From: Haemaphysalis longicornis
Lineage: Eukaryota > Arthropoda > Arachnida > Ixodida > Ixodidae
Reading direction: 5' to 3'
Length of the DNA: 64,000 nt
Assembly: GCA_013339765.2 (NCBI GenBank)
Contig: CM023457.1
Span: 47,013,347-47,077,346, forward strand
This document shows positions 1 to 11,859 of this stretch, piece after piece. The translations under genes and the position numbers were made by a program. The notes below the pieces were generated by a model. It was given only the letters and a program-made list of their open reading frames with translations, was not told the origin of the DNA and did no database searches. How positions within the stretch are numbered: the stretch's first letter is position 1; each line of letters starts with the position of its first letter.

Positions 1-257
1 AATAATAAGTTGCTAGATTCACGAAGCTTTTTATCGGCAAGAACATTTCTGATCGGCCGAAAGTTGCATTGCGGCGCCACATAACACAGCACACACTATG
101 TGTACCAAAGCAGAGTTAAACCGCTTATTCAATATATTGTTGTGCTTTAGAAGGTTGTCTTTACGGCCTGGTTTTTTTTTCTGTGCCGAACGCTTCAAAA
201 TTCACTAAATGGAAACTTGGTGCTGTTATTGGCGAAAAGGTGAAATAACGCACTTAC

Positions 258-444
258 TTTTGCAGCCTTCAGGTACAAAAAGAACAGGTTGCTGCCCATG
301 CTGGCATTTACGGTTATGTATCCGGAGTGCGCTTTCACGCCAGCGAGCCTTTTGAAGAGGGGGACTTCACTTCTGTTCTGGCCTTCTCGAATGCGGCCAC
401 CTTGAATGTACTCGGTCAGGAAGAGCGGTGCACCCGCGTTTCCC
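258..444 (-). CDS. S10 serine carboxypeptidase gene B, N-terminal exon (partial gene)
   Basis: This exon encodes the N-terminal part of a mature S10 serine carboxypeptidase of the vitellogenic/CPVL type. The visible landmarks are PLFLTEYIQGGRI, then HSGYITVN, then SNLFFLYLKAAK, matching the family order PLFLTPYI / YAGFLTVN / NLFFWFFPA. A pyrimidine tract and CAG acceptor (intron side 445-446) precede it, and AAAA followed by GTAAGT is the donor (intron starts at 257). The exon exits in phase 0, the same phase in which the next exon of genes A and C enters. The oxyanion-hole, Ser, Asp and His exons would lie beyond the left edge of the window. I could not find a signal-peptide exon upstream. 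Family assignment is firm; whether the whole gene is functional cannot be judged. Confidence 0.8.
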
Positions 445-796
445 CTGGAAAAGTGAAGAGAAAAAATATCACAGCCCTTCTCACCTAACGAGATGGTTAA
501 AACGCAAAGCTTTCTCCCATGCAAGCTCAGTCAAAGTCAAAGTTCAAAATCCAAACTGCTTTCGCGGCGTCGGAATGGTGCAATTTTATAGACGTCGGCT
601 TCATAACGCAAGGGGCCAAGGCAAGATCCTGACAACGGGAAGCGTTTTTTAGATGCGAAGCATCTCATGCTCGGGGCTGTGTCCCTCCCTCCCTTTTCCG
701 CCATCCGCACTATACTGCGCATGCGCGTCTCTTCAGCCCCGTCAGCGTTTGGGCTGACGTCAGCGCAGTCCACTATAAAAAGAAATAGTTAGGCGG

Positions 797-1075
797 CTCC
801 CGGTTTAAATCCCCCGACTCTATGGCCGCAACGGGAGGTACGTGGCGCTCTTCCCACTGCGCTACAAACCGAGACGGGAGCATGTGATACGAACGCGCCT
901 CATGTCCTTCACTCATTCAAACTACGTCAAGAAGCTACTGATACAACGAAGGCCCGCGAAGCTGAACGTCAACGGAAACGGCGAACTGAAAACTAATGGG
1001 CACTTCAATCGACCCCATGGCTGCTTCGCATACTACTCAGGGTTGCCCTACCTGAAGATGGCGTAATTTTTATTT
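797..1075 (-). repeat. tRNA-like dispersed repeat, copy 1, with linked flank
   Basis: Read on the minus strand, 797-872 has a Pol III A-box-like stretch (TAGCGCAGTGGG) and a weak B-box-like stretch. It is preceded by a ~90-bp leader containing a GTTGTATCAG...AATGAGT core. The same leader plus tRNA-like unit recurs at 6,628-6,935 in the opposite orientation, duplicated in tandem there. The segment 955-1,075 recurs, diverged, at 18.18-18.43 kb. This is a SINE-like family separate from Ruka. It is not a functional tRNA gene because no cloverleaf can be drawn. Confidence 0.55.
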
Positions 1076-1089
1076 CACATGCGCCACCC

Positions 1090-1270
1090 TTCGTGATGGG
1101 AGAAAGAAGAGCAGTAAACTTTATTTGGAGCAACAGATTGCTAATTTAAGACCCATGGCGATGGGAGGTCTTTTGACAAGCTTAAGCTAATCACCGGGGT
1201 CCGGACTGGCTAGCATGCCTTCCCACTGGTCATACCGGGGGAGGAGATGGATTTGATAGAAGGAGTGGGG
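1090..1270 (-). mobile_element. Possible LINE 3' end
   Basis: On the minus strand this stretch ends with an AATAAAGTTTAC-like signal near 1,120 and has the composition of the other LINE tails in the window. No coding motif is visible, so the call rests on the tail only. Confidence 0.25.
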
Positions 1271-1793
1271 GAGCAAGCCCAAATTATGTGTCCACAACTC
1301 CTCTATGTTAGGACATTATTGACGCCTTCATCTTCACTCCCACCCCTTTCCCCCATGTGGCCTTGAGCCACCCCTCCCAAAAAATGTTCGTTTGTTGTTC
1401 TTTTGGTTGCGTGTGCAAGGTTGGGGGAATAATATGCAGGCGGCAAAGGAGGAGGTACGGGTTGATGGCGTGGAGAAGGAGGAGGAATTATTATTTTTTT
1501 CAATGACCGAACTGATAGGCTCAATTATCACAAGCTCAGTTTAACAAGCTAAGGCTAAATAAATGTTCTGCTTATGGGCGAGAGGGAACATCTTTAGTTA
1601 ACACATGTATGATGGCCTAGCAACACGGTCGGCGTGCCCTACCCATTTGGACGTGGAAAAGCAATAACAAGCTTATAAGTCTCATCATATGAATATGCAT
1701 TTTTTGAGCGAATTAGTTATCATGCGAAATATTTTGAATATCAGTAGGGGGAAAATAAAAGTATGTGCGTTTATGTATGTCTTTTTTAGTGAT

Positions 1794-1985
1794 ACCCGCG
1801 GTGGTGGCTCAGTGGCTATGGCGTAGTGCTGCTGAGCCCAGAGACGGAAGTTCGATCCCCGGCTACGGCGGCCGCTTTTCTAATAAAGGCAGAAACGAAA
1901 ACGCCCATGTGTTCGAGATTTCGGCGCACGTTAAAGATCCCCAGGTGGTCAAAATTAATCCGGAGGCCACCACTACATCGCGCAA
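1794..1985 (+). mobile_element. Ruka-type tRNA-derived SINE, copy 1 (3' truncated)
   Basis: The element starts ACCCGCGGTGGTGGCTCAG and carries a tRNA A box (TGGCTCAGTGGCTA) and B box (GTTCGATCCCC), followed by the family's GCGGCCGCTTTTCT core and the TCAAAATTAATCCGGA segment. It stops before the usual CGCGTTAAACC(CAAT)n tail. The break coincides with the start of the 2.0-2.8 kb repeat complex. Confidence 0.9.
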
Positions 1986-1998
1986 AACCAACCTTTTT

Positions 1999-2800
1999 CA
2001 TGCGTATTGTTATGAACACTTACATTCACTGACTAACAGTTTCCCGCGTAATGAAGATCCAGTTCACCTAACTCTCATAATACCAATGTCACGGGGACAA
2101 AGTACAAGCTCGTCGTAAGTTGTTTTTTTGATGCGAGCGATGATGACTTAAACGCCTATACGGAGTGTTTGGACCTCGGATAATTTTGAATGGAGCCAGA
2201 ATTAGAATGAAGCGATCCTATTAAAACGAGACTTTACTGAAAACGTCAATGAGAGGCAAAATAAAATGAAATGATCATTTCGCCTCCACATGCCCACAGC
2301 AACACATGTGACGCCACAAAGGAACGAAGATGCGTATTGTTATGAACACTTACATTCACTGACTAACAGGTTCGCGCCTCATGAAAATCCCGTACAGCAA
2401 ACTCTCATAATACCAAAGTCACGGGGACAAAGTACAAGCTCGTTGTAAGTCGTATTTTGATGCGAGCGATTATTTCATTTTACGCTGCCTCTCGTTGACG
2501 TTTTCAGTAAAGCCTCGTTGTAATAGAATTGCTTTATTCTAATTCTGGCTCCATCCAAAATTATCCGAGGTCCCAGCACTCCTTATAGGCGTTTCGATGC
2601 GAGCGATTATGACTTAAACGCCTATAAGGAGTGTTGGGACCTCGGATAATTTTGGATGGAGCCAGAATTAGAATGAAGCGATTCTATTATAACGAGGCTT
2701 TACTGAAAACGTCTACGAGAGGCAGCGTAAAATGAAATGATCATTTTGCCTCAACATGCCCAAAGCAACGCATGTGACGCCACAAAAGAAAGAAGACCAC
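1999..2800. repeat. Palindrome and direct-repeat complex
   Basis: A ~150-bp unit beginning TGCGTATTGTTATGAAC occurs twice directly (about 1,999-2,150 and 2,331-2,470). A second unit beginning near AAACGCCTATA occurs three times: forward at about 2,150-2,330, reversed at 2,473-2,593 and forward at 2,616-2,800. The last two form a near-perfect inverted repeat with ~120-bp arms around a ~22-base loop. The arrangement looks like a foldback element with repeated internal duplication. No coding capacity is visible. Confidence 0.85.
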
Positions 2801-3423
2801 TCGAGCGAGAAACGCTCGTCTTTGTGTCAAAGTCGCTTAGTTGTGCATCGCGCTGGTAGATACGCATTCGCATATTTCTCAGCACCTTCGTCGCTTAATT
2901 TCACAACTCGCCAAGTTTTCCGTCGACATTAAATCGTAGACGTTTTCGCAGAGGGTCCCCATTCCTTCTAACACCTTTATTCGTTTCAGTGATGCCACGA
3001 CCGATGGTATTTTATTGTCTACTCGGTAGCACTCTGTTTTCGCCGCTTTGTTCTCTAGAGTGCAAAAAATAAAGAATGAAGCAAGGAAAACCCTTATCTT
3101 GCATAACGCGTCAGCTTGTGTTCTAAAAAAGGAAATTTGTCAAGCTACTTGACAAAATGTGGCTCATTTTTCTGGACGTCGTGACGCAACAAGACATTCC
3201 TGCTTAGAAAAGCTTCTACTTTCGGCCTGCTATTTTTTGGACAGAAACAGGTTCTTGGTTTCTTGTCGGAAATTACTGTGTACTTTAAAAAGTATAATCG
3301 GAAGACAATGCTGGGCTTCAGGTTACGACGGAGGTGTCTAGTCGGAGACTCATGTATTGCACATCCATGGTCGTCCTTTATATTAACACTGAAAACATTC
3401 TTAGGCTTGTAACCAACGGTTAT

Positions 3424-4021
3424 TGTAGCTAAGCTACACTGGCCGAGGTTGAGCAGTTTCGTGTGAACCCTGAAGGACCATGCTGCGCAAGCGCGAGAAG
3501 CACTGAATTGGATTGTATTGGACTGGATTGGATTGGATTAAATTGGATTGCATATCCAGTCCAATTGGAGTACGGGTGTGTAGAGAATTGGGTCTGCGCA
3601 TTCGCCGGTCTGCGCACTCCAGAGGAGTGATGTCATAGCCGCGGCAGACGCACTGGCGCCGGCGCTTGCCCAGCTGTGCGCCTCCGTGGCGCAGTAGCCA
3701 AGTCTGACGCTGCGCCGGAGGCACTTGATAGCCGTTTCGCGTGGCTCCTGGAGAGTCGTGCAGCGCATGCGCGAGGAGCAGGGACTGGACTGGTGGACCC
3801 GGACTGGACTGGACTGGACTGGACTGGACTAAACTGGACTGGACTGGATTGGATTGGATTGGATGGGATTGGATTGGACTAAACTGAACTGGACTGGACT
3901 GGACTGGACTGGACTGGACCGGACTGGATTGGATTGGATTGGATTGGATTGGATTGGATTGCTGAACCTAGCTCACGATATGTATATCCTGGCATAACCG
4001 CGCTATGCCACAGCTAACTTT
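3424..4021 (+). repeat. ATTGG/ACTGG pentanucleotide-array element, copy 1
   Basis: The order is: a ~50-bp module (TTTCGTGTGAACCC...GCGCAAGCGCGAG); an ATTGG-rich array (about 3,507-3,562); a ~200-bp GC-rich core; a second diverged copy of the 50-bp module (about 3,741-3,782); a long ACTGG-then-ATTGG array (about 3,785-3,960); and a ~55-bp tail. A second copy lies inverted at 32,701-33,230 and is homologous throughout, including both flanks, so this is one defined interspersed element and not a random microsatellite. Confidence 0.8.
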
Positions 4022-5460
4022 TTCCTCACCAGCTTGCCGCGTGCATAACACGCGGTTGACATTTATGCCGAATGACATGTTGGGGAGTGGCCAGATTTTT
4101 AATGAACTAGCTTATTTATATCTCCCTCAATATCGCTGATTCAGTTAAGTTTTAATATGCTTTGAACCCGAATGCTACCTAGCTTCGCCACGTCTACCAA
4201 GAAGTATAAGCAGCAAAATGCTCTAGCACTAATATCGTCGTTCCCTTCGGTGCTCGGTCTCTTTGTCTCCGCCGTGAATACAAAGCATACGGCAGTGCGC
4301 GGCCATATCTACCGAGTCATGACTCACTTTTCAACGGCTAATTTATACTCTGATGCAAACAGCAGCTCGTAAAAGCAACACAAGTCCGTATCCTTGGCAG
4401 GCAGCCGTACGGACCCAGCCTTGCCCGGCTCACCCAAACTTGGAAGGCAATATGTTCTACACCTCGTCAACAAGTAACGCCAATTCTGTTGGGCTTGCAG
4501 GATATATGCTTGATACCACATTGTGTGCTGTCTCTTCCCATCCGCCTCTTTGTAGCGGACGTTATCACAGCGCCTTCACGTGAATGATCTGCTGTATGAG
4601 ATAAATTCCCCGCATTATGCCTATCCGCCGAACCATACGCCAGCTCCACAGCCAAGTAAAGTGTTTGTGTATAGTGGATGCCTGACCACGCCAACATTAC
4701 CGTGAATGAAAATGCTGACTCGCTGGCGTATTGTTTCCCGTTCTCGTCTTAGTCCGCCCTTCTTTCAGTATATCTATGGGGGAACGAATGACTGCCAAAG
4801 AGGACCTCCATCGCTGTCCGTGAATTCCTGAACTACTATTCCCGGCCCTTTCTCCCCAGACATCACCAAACGGGAGAACGTTTCCACCCCGGCCAGATGT
4901 AGAAGGGAAAAGGTGATTCCAACGGGTCAGTAACGTACTTTACCTGATTCGACACTAGGACCTCGGAAGGTTTTAAAATTTTGATACGGACATGCCACAG
5001 AAAACCATGTGACGTCGGCAGGCTTGTATTTGCTGCAAGACGTGTGGCTCCACGCAATTTGCCAACCGCGTCTTGCTGAGCTGCATTAGAGACGGTAACC
5101 TGACATCCTGGGTCTAAATTCGATTGCCTCCCCATTCACTAAGTCCTAAGGCCAAGACTAACATCAACTGCATACTAATAAAAACCTGACGACCAAAGTG
5201 AGCATGCCGGTTTGACAACGTGAGTACTTTACTCGTAATACCATCAACCCACGTCGGTTTAAGTCGGCAACCACAAGCGTTTACGATTGATGCCTACACG
5301 CACGAGGTGTGCTCCGCTGTCGTAATTTACATTTATACGTAATTTGTACTGTTATCTACACTCGGGGAACACTTTTAAGCATTTAAATTGCCGCAAAGCA
5401 CAGATGAAAGTGCATGATTACGTGGTTATGAGGGAGTTGATCAGATGAACACGAAAAAAA
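4022..5460. other. Intergenic stretch, nothing recognised
   Basis: Only short unsupported reading frames are present. I see no conserved protein motif, tRNA, clear repeat copy or hairpin. Confidence 0.5.
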
Positions 5461-5780
5461 TGGCTAAGGCGTTCTGCTGCTGAGCCCAAGGACGCGGGTT
5501 CAATTCCTGGCCGCGGCGGCCGCTTTTCTGTTGGAGACTAAAAGCGAAAACGCCCGTGTGTCGAGATTTCGGCGCACTTTAAAGATCCCCAGGTGGTCAA
5601 AATTAATCCGCGGCCCTCCGCTACGCGCCTCATCGCCTGTGTAGCGCCTGCGCGTTAAACCTGGTAATGAATAATTCAATCATTCAATGAAGGATTTAAT
5701 GAATGAATTAATAAATGAATTAATGAATCAATCAATCAATCAATCAGTCAATCAGTGAATGAATGAATGAATCAATAAAT
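5461..5780 (+). mobile_element. Ruka-type SINE, copy 2 (5' truncated) with AATG/AATC tail
   Basis: The copy begins inside the A box (TGGCTAAGGCG) and retains the B box, the GCGGCCGCTTTTCTG core and the CGCGTTAAACC end. A long degenerate AATG/AATC array (5,665-5,780) follows, expanded from the family's (CAAT)n 3' tail. Confidence 0.9.
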
Positions 5781-6425
5781 CAAATAATTGAACATGAAAA
5801 GACTCGCTAAGCGGATGACGCACCGAAGGGAACAATGATAAGGATTCTGTGTTCAGAGAAATTAAGAAAATCCGGTGTCTACACAGAATCCCGTCGCCGC
5901 CAAATGTCCGACACAAGGCAAGGCAGGACTGTAGTAAATGATGTAGGTCAGTTTCTGTGTCGCGCTTTTACGAGGCTTGGATATGAAGAAAGCTGAGCTC
6001 GCTGGTCGCTGTTTGTCAGCGTGTTCAAGTCGGCCTCTGTTTGATGTGCTTGCTGCCACAGAACAGGTATAACAGCTTGTTTGACGCTTGCTTGACGCGA
6101 TACAGCGCATGCACTCCCTTTAATGGAAACGATGAACCTGCGGCTCAGACCAATGAACTACAGCGCTACGGAAGGTACGCGCTTGCACCGGTAATGAACT
6201 TTGCAACACCAAGCCATCCGCCTGACATCATGTCAAGTTTTCTGGCTCCCACAGTTTATTCAGCCTTTTGTAGCGAGAGCTACAATGGCCGTATTCTCGC
6301 CGTTTCGCTGTGACCGGTGGCCGCACCTCGGTTCCCTAGCTGGCAGCCATTCCTAGGGAACCTGCGACGGCTAGGGAACCTAACGATTCCCTATCCGCCG
6401 CAGCTGGCAGCGCTGCTCGCAGCGC

Positions 6426-6540
6426 CAAAAATAAATAAATAAAAAATTTTAAAAATAAAAATAGAAAAGTAAAAAAATAAATATAAATAAAACAAAAAAA
6501 TAAAAATAGAAGAATAAAAATAACAAAGAATAAAAAGGGC
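6426..6540. repeat. A-rich simple repeat (AAATA-like)
   Basis: About 115 bases are almost entirely A and T with AAATA/AAAATA periodicity. It may be the poly-A-like tail of a decayed retroelement on the plus strand; no coding remnant precedes it. Confidence 0.6.
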
Positions 6541-6627
6541 CCATCTGCCCGCGAGGGGGACTCGAGTAAATGCGTCGCATAGCGGGTGGGTGTATTGCGT
6601 TAACGTTTAGTGTTTGGGGAGTTGGTG

Positions 6628-6935
6628 GTAGTGAATGCGTTGTATCAGCAGCTTCCTGACGTAGTTTGAATGAGTCAGAGATGTAAGGCGCGTTCGTAGC
6701 CCTTCATTCTGTGTCGGTTTTGTGGCGCAGTGGGAAGAGCACCATGTACCTCGCGTTCCGCCCACAGGTAGTGAATGCGTTGTATCAGCAGCTTCTTGAT
6801 GTAGTTTGAATGAGTCAAGGATATAAGGCGCGTTCGTAGCCTTTCATTCTGTGTCAGCTTTGTGGCGCAGTGGGTAGAGCACCATGTACCATGCGTTCCG
6901 CCCGCAGGGTCGTGGAATCGAAACCAGGCGCCGGT
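6628..6935 (+). repeat. tRNA-like dispersed repeat, copy 2, tandem dimer of a 140-bp unit
   Basis: Two successive 140-bp units start at 6,628 and 6,768, each beginning GTAGTGAATGCGTTGTATC and each containing TGTGGCGCAGTGGG, a good match to a Pol III A box. Only the second unit continues into a B-box-like stretch (GTGGAATCGAAACC, about 6,910-6,925). It is the same family as 797-950. The duplicated leader suggests unequal exchange or a dimeric source element. Confidence 0.65.
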
Positions 6936-7824
6936 AAGTATTATTTTTTTATATAGTCTAGGGGGAGGGGTGCGGACCTGTTGTTGAGAGCGAGGAGGGT
7001 AGCGTGATGCGGGAGAGGAGGAGTGGGGGAGAGGGCGCACCTGGAACGGCTGTTGCGGACGCCGAGGCACGCCGACAACGCCGGGTGACATCGTGAGTTA
7101 AAGAAATGCTCTGCATTTAAAATAGAAGAAATTGTTTAGAGAAGGGGGGCTCGGAGGGATTCATCGTCAGGCTTCGTCGTCGGAACTAAACGAAGAGGAG
7201 GCAGCGAGCGGAGGAGACGGAGGAAGGACGAGCCGCACGCCTGGAGAAGCGTCGTAGCCATAAGAGAACCAAGCTAAACAATTATATTAACCTTACCGCT
7301 CGCTACGCACACCCAGGAATAACTGAGTTAAGCCACAGCCAATTTTTTATAATGCAGTTCGCGTAAACATGACGCACTGTTCATTCCGCAATTACTATAT
7401 TTTGACTGACGCAAATTGGTATTTTGTGACCTGATACCTGTGGAGCATGCTACAAAATGCCTAAAGCTCCCTTACAGTTAATTGCTTAAACCATGGGGCC
7501 AGGTGGTTGAAGCTTATTCTTTTTCGTTCGAAGTCATCAATGAACCAGCAGATGTCCCTGGGAGAAAGGCTTGAGCAGCACATTGGTCATGCGTTCAAAG
7601 CCTCTCATCAAATATTTACCCTACGCCTGAAGACGTATTTCTGGCACGTGGATTGGCTCCGGTGTCTTGTAAAAGTTGCAGGCCGAGGAACGCCACGCAG
7701 AACAACGTCCTGCCACCAGGCCACATTTTGCTAGGATGCCTGGAAAAAAAGGAGACGAAGAATTCGGATTTTCGATGTTTCCCAGCCATTGAGAACAATC
7801 ATAACCATTTGCGCGATTTCGGCA

Positions 7825-8235
7825 TGGTTCATCATCATCATTATCCTCATCACCCTCATCACCATCACCATAAACGACATATTCGTGATCATCATCATCA
7901 TCATCGCCGCCGCCGCCATCATCATCATCAGCCTATCTGCGCCCACTGCAGGGCAAAGGCCTCTCCATGGATCTCCAATTATCCCAGTCCTATGCTAACG
8001 GCGACCAATTTATCCCCGCACACTTCTTGATCTCATCTGCCAATCTAACTTTCTGCCGCCGCCTGCCACGCTTGCCTTCTCTAGGGATCCACTCTGTTAC
8101 CCTTAATGACCAATGGTTACCTTGACTTCGCATTACAATGCCCTGCCACACGTCCTTTCTTCTTCTTAATTTCTACTAATATGTCCTTAACGCGCGTTTG
8201 TTCCCTGCCCCACTCCGCTCTTTTCTTGTCCCTTA
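7825..8235. repeat. ATC trinucleotide array and adjoining arthropod-type dispersed repeat
   Basis: An irregular CAT/ATC array spans about 7,825-7,935. It is followed by a segment containing CCCACTGCAGGGCAAAGGCC, a core I recognise from interspersed repeats of many arthropods, running to about 8,235. The array generates spurious poly-His and poly-Ile reading frames. Confidence 0.6.
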
Positions 8236-8239
8236 ATGT

Positions 8240-11200
8240 TACACCTATCATGTTCCATTTTACTTTATCGCTTCTATATTAGCTTTCAAAGAGATAAACC
8301 ATGGGGAACTTTTGTTTTTATTAGAGTGACTTTCAGCTGCAATAAACGTTTTGTCAGAAAGGCCTACCAATTAGTAAGAATATTTGCTTTGGTATGCGGC
8401 ATCTACGCGAGACATGGGCGAAAGCTTTCGCTCAACGCTAGAATAAAGTATATCTCCAAGTACGAGGCCCTCAGTGTACGCGTGGAACCCTACCAAAAGA
8501 CAGCGACGACAATTGCAAATGCTATAACCACAATTAACAATTGCAAATACAAATACACAAGAACACCACGGGGGCTATTTTAGGCACAACTGCGTTTACT
8601 CGAATCAGAAAATTTGCAAAATATAACCGCGCACAATTGACGTTCATCCGTAACTGAAGGTTGGGAAATAAAGCTCAGTGGTATTTCCAGTGCCGCCATA
8701 AAACCAATATGCGATGCAAGGATAGCACGAAAACGTAATATCAAATTTTGCAGCTAGGCGATCAAAGAGAGTATGCATAGAAATAAAATATCGTGGTTCC
8801 CCACGCATAGTTTTTTTTTGTATTTGCTTGAAACCAAGTTGTCAACAGTTTGTAAACTCACCTCATAGTTTTTGTGAGGCAGTAAGATAAGGTCACCGCT
8901 GGAAGGTAAGACGAAGTAGCGATTTATCGATACTTTTCGGCTTCCTTGTTAGACTGGCAAAACTGGCGAAATTATAATAGGCGAAACAGCTTCTCTATGA
9001 GAATACCACCTTCCAGGCGGAAGCCTAGAGTGGTGTTGATGGTATATCACGAAGTCTGCATTAAAAATTTCACTTCGGAGTATGGCGGACCGAAGCACTA
9101 CATATATATGGGAATGCGAATCATAACTGAAGGGCTGCCGATTTTTTAAACTGCCCCAAAATCTCGTACTGATCATCATTTTTATCTCGCTTCCATCAGA
9201 ACTGGACAGCCACCTGGGCGGCAACAGCTGTATTTACCTTTAAAAATCCTGAACGAGCTTGAGAATACCGCTGTACTGTGACGATACTTATTGTTTCGTA
9301 CAGCTACTTGTTGTGATTTTTGGTGATTAGCGTTACCTAATTTGTTTCTCTCTGATCTGCATTAATAAAATCATATTGTACATTTAAGCTCCATAGCTAT
9401 ATGACGATCTCCGTAGTGGAGCGATAAGAATATAGACCAACTAGCTAGACCTAAAATGCATCTAGACCCCTTCAAATGGATGTCGTTGTTTTTGCCTCTA
9501 CAAAAAAAAGAAGTCGCTGCAGGAGGGAATTGAATGCGTGAATCTTTCTCCTATTACCGCCTTTGGTAACAAAACTCTAACAGATGGCTTACCTTCGCTG
9601 GTTGTTCTCCGACAGCAGCGCCCTTCTTTGCAATCTCCCCACAACGCCAATGTCGCCCTTGTTGTGAGTCCCACCCAGTGGACGCTCCTTAAAACCAGAC
9701 TGGCGTCTGGCGATGCCCGTAGATTGCTTCTATCTCTCTGTTTGCCGAACTAGAGAGGTACAAGAGCGACAAGCTGCCTCCGGTCTCCGCTCCGGGTTCG
9801 CTGGGCAGACACGCACCAAGGGCGACTTAACGGGCTCTCGTTTCAAACGAGCAGGAATCCCACCTCTTTCGAAATGTGAGGAAGCGCCGAACACTCCCCT
9901 TTATCCGGTGGCGACAGCCTGCATCACGCCTTATCTCTCCGTGCCGAGCCCCCTTTGTTCCACCTTCATCCTCGAGTACGTTACGGATATTGGGTCACTG
10001 AGAACACCTCCCAGGCATGAAGGCCTACCATGCTCTCCATATGATTTACATATCCGCTCTGTTTATTTTTAAGAGGCCCGAGAATAGATGACGTCATCAA
10101 TGATGACAGAAGTTGCCGGAAGCTTGGTGGGGCAGGGCACGTTAGTGGAGGAGTCGGCGAACCATAGTTTTTAATGCAGTGACACCTGTTTGGCGTCATC
10201 ACGCTGTACTTCGGCCTGATACCTATCAGTTTATTTGACGCAATACTTCAAGCTAAAAGAGATTATCAGCGAACGTCCTTCGGCTTCGCTGATAGAGATG
10301 GCAGTGCAGTGAGTGCATCACTCTATATGGAGGGCCTGATAAGTGGCCGCTATGATTTGCTCAGTTTTCAGGTGTTCTAAGAAACGATATGCGTTTATTA
10401 TACAGCGGCCAGATTTATTGCTCTTAAAATGATCGTAGTGTATCGACGCATACGTTACAAGGAGCACAGGTTTTAAACATGCCCTTCAGGTACAGTATTT
10501 TGCTTTCATAGCTCAGGGGCAGTGCTGTTTCGTTACGCTCAAATTTTGGCCTTTATATAGACTTTGTTTCAGCCCAACCGGCGACATTTCAATCCGCGTC
10601 TGCATCAGTGGGGCGTCGTAAAGACTGTGAACGGAAGGCGTGAAAGCCCAGCAAGAAGAAGTTGCAAACTTTTCACGATGGCCTGGGATTCGAAATGCGT
10701 CCTCTTCGTTCGACAGATGCATTAGTGTCAGATCAGAGTCCAGGATGCACATGGGAAGATGATGGGCAAACTTGAAATACGTCGGCTAGACAGTACTGAA
10801 TACGACGACCATGTTATTTATGATAACTATGACTGTTCTTGAGAAGAAGAGCATGCTGATAATGATGACGATATTGTTTCGAGAAAATCTGATGTCTGGT
10901 GCGACTTTCACGGTTGAAGAAGTGGTCAATGCTTGCGCACGCTGAAGCTGATGTCCGACAGGTGATACCGTTACTATGAAAGGGAGGCGTCATGCGGAAA
11001 GACTAATTTGCCTATAACATTTAAAAGCCGCATAAACACTAGAACTAATAAAAAAAGAACCTGACTTCATCCTATTGATGTTTTTAGTAGAAAGCCCTTC
11101 CAAAATTTTCCCACATAACTTTACACTGTTTTTGCAGCCTTGCTAGCTCCCATTCCTTGTAAAGTTAGCACACTTCAGGTCATCCTGATAAGTATTTGAG

Positions 11201-11850
11201 GCTCTTCAACGCACACGATTTTTCTCCCGAATGCCCATCCACAGCCATTTGTAGCCAGTAATGATTCAACAATTTCTTGTTAGCCTTTTGTAACCGTCGC
11301 ATTACGAAAGGAGAACAATATGTCTCCTCATACCCCTCTGCGGCTCTTTTTCGATGTTTTCGGCGATGTTATCAACCTACCATGTTTCTTTTTGTTTACC
11401 AGTCAGTGGAACGCATGCCCGCTTTTATGCGGTCTACCGCATGCGCAACTGTAAGTACCAGCGCCATTGCGTGCTCTTTTGGTCCTTGGCACTCAAGGCA
11501 GTTTAAATTTGGCGCTCGGCGAGGAGGGTGTGCTATTTTACGAGTAGGAATTCTTTACTGAATACCACACAGCAAAAACAGTATAATAACACGTATTCGC
11601 ACAATAACAAATGATTGGCAAAGTGGATATATTTATTTCAAATAAAACAAGACGTTAAAATGAAACTGTAAAATAATAACAAAAGAACCAACAAAAACCG
11701 AAATTCCTGTCTTATACACAGCCCCAACACGGCGACGATAAAACAAGAAAACTAGAAAGGCATATGTAGAGCGAAATAGAACATAAGAAAGGCTCTTACC
11801 GTTTAACTCCCACTATCTGCACAAAAATACGTGATTGGTAGAGTTGCCAT
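8240..11850. other. Long intergenic stretch without recognisable genes
   Basis: No reading frame with a recognisable domain was seen. The segment 9,530-10,030 is GC-richer than its surroundings and free of stops in places, which hints at an old mobile element, but no transposase or reverse transcriptase motif is visible. Confidence 0.45.
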
Positions 11851-11859
11851 ATTCGGAGG

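Noticed and set aside
7653..8030. Poly-His or poly-Ile protein
   Set aside because: Produced by reading the ATC array in different frames on both strands.
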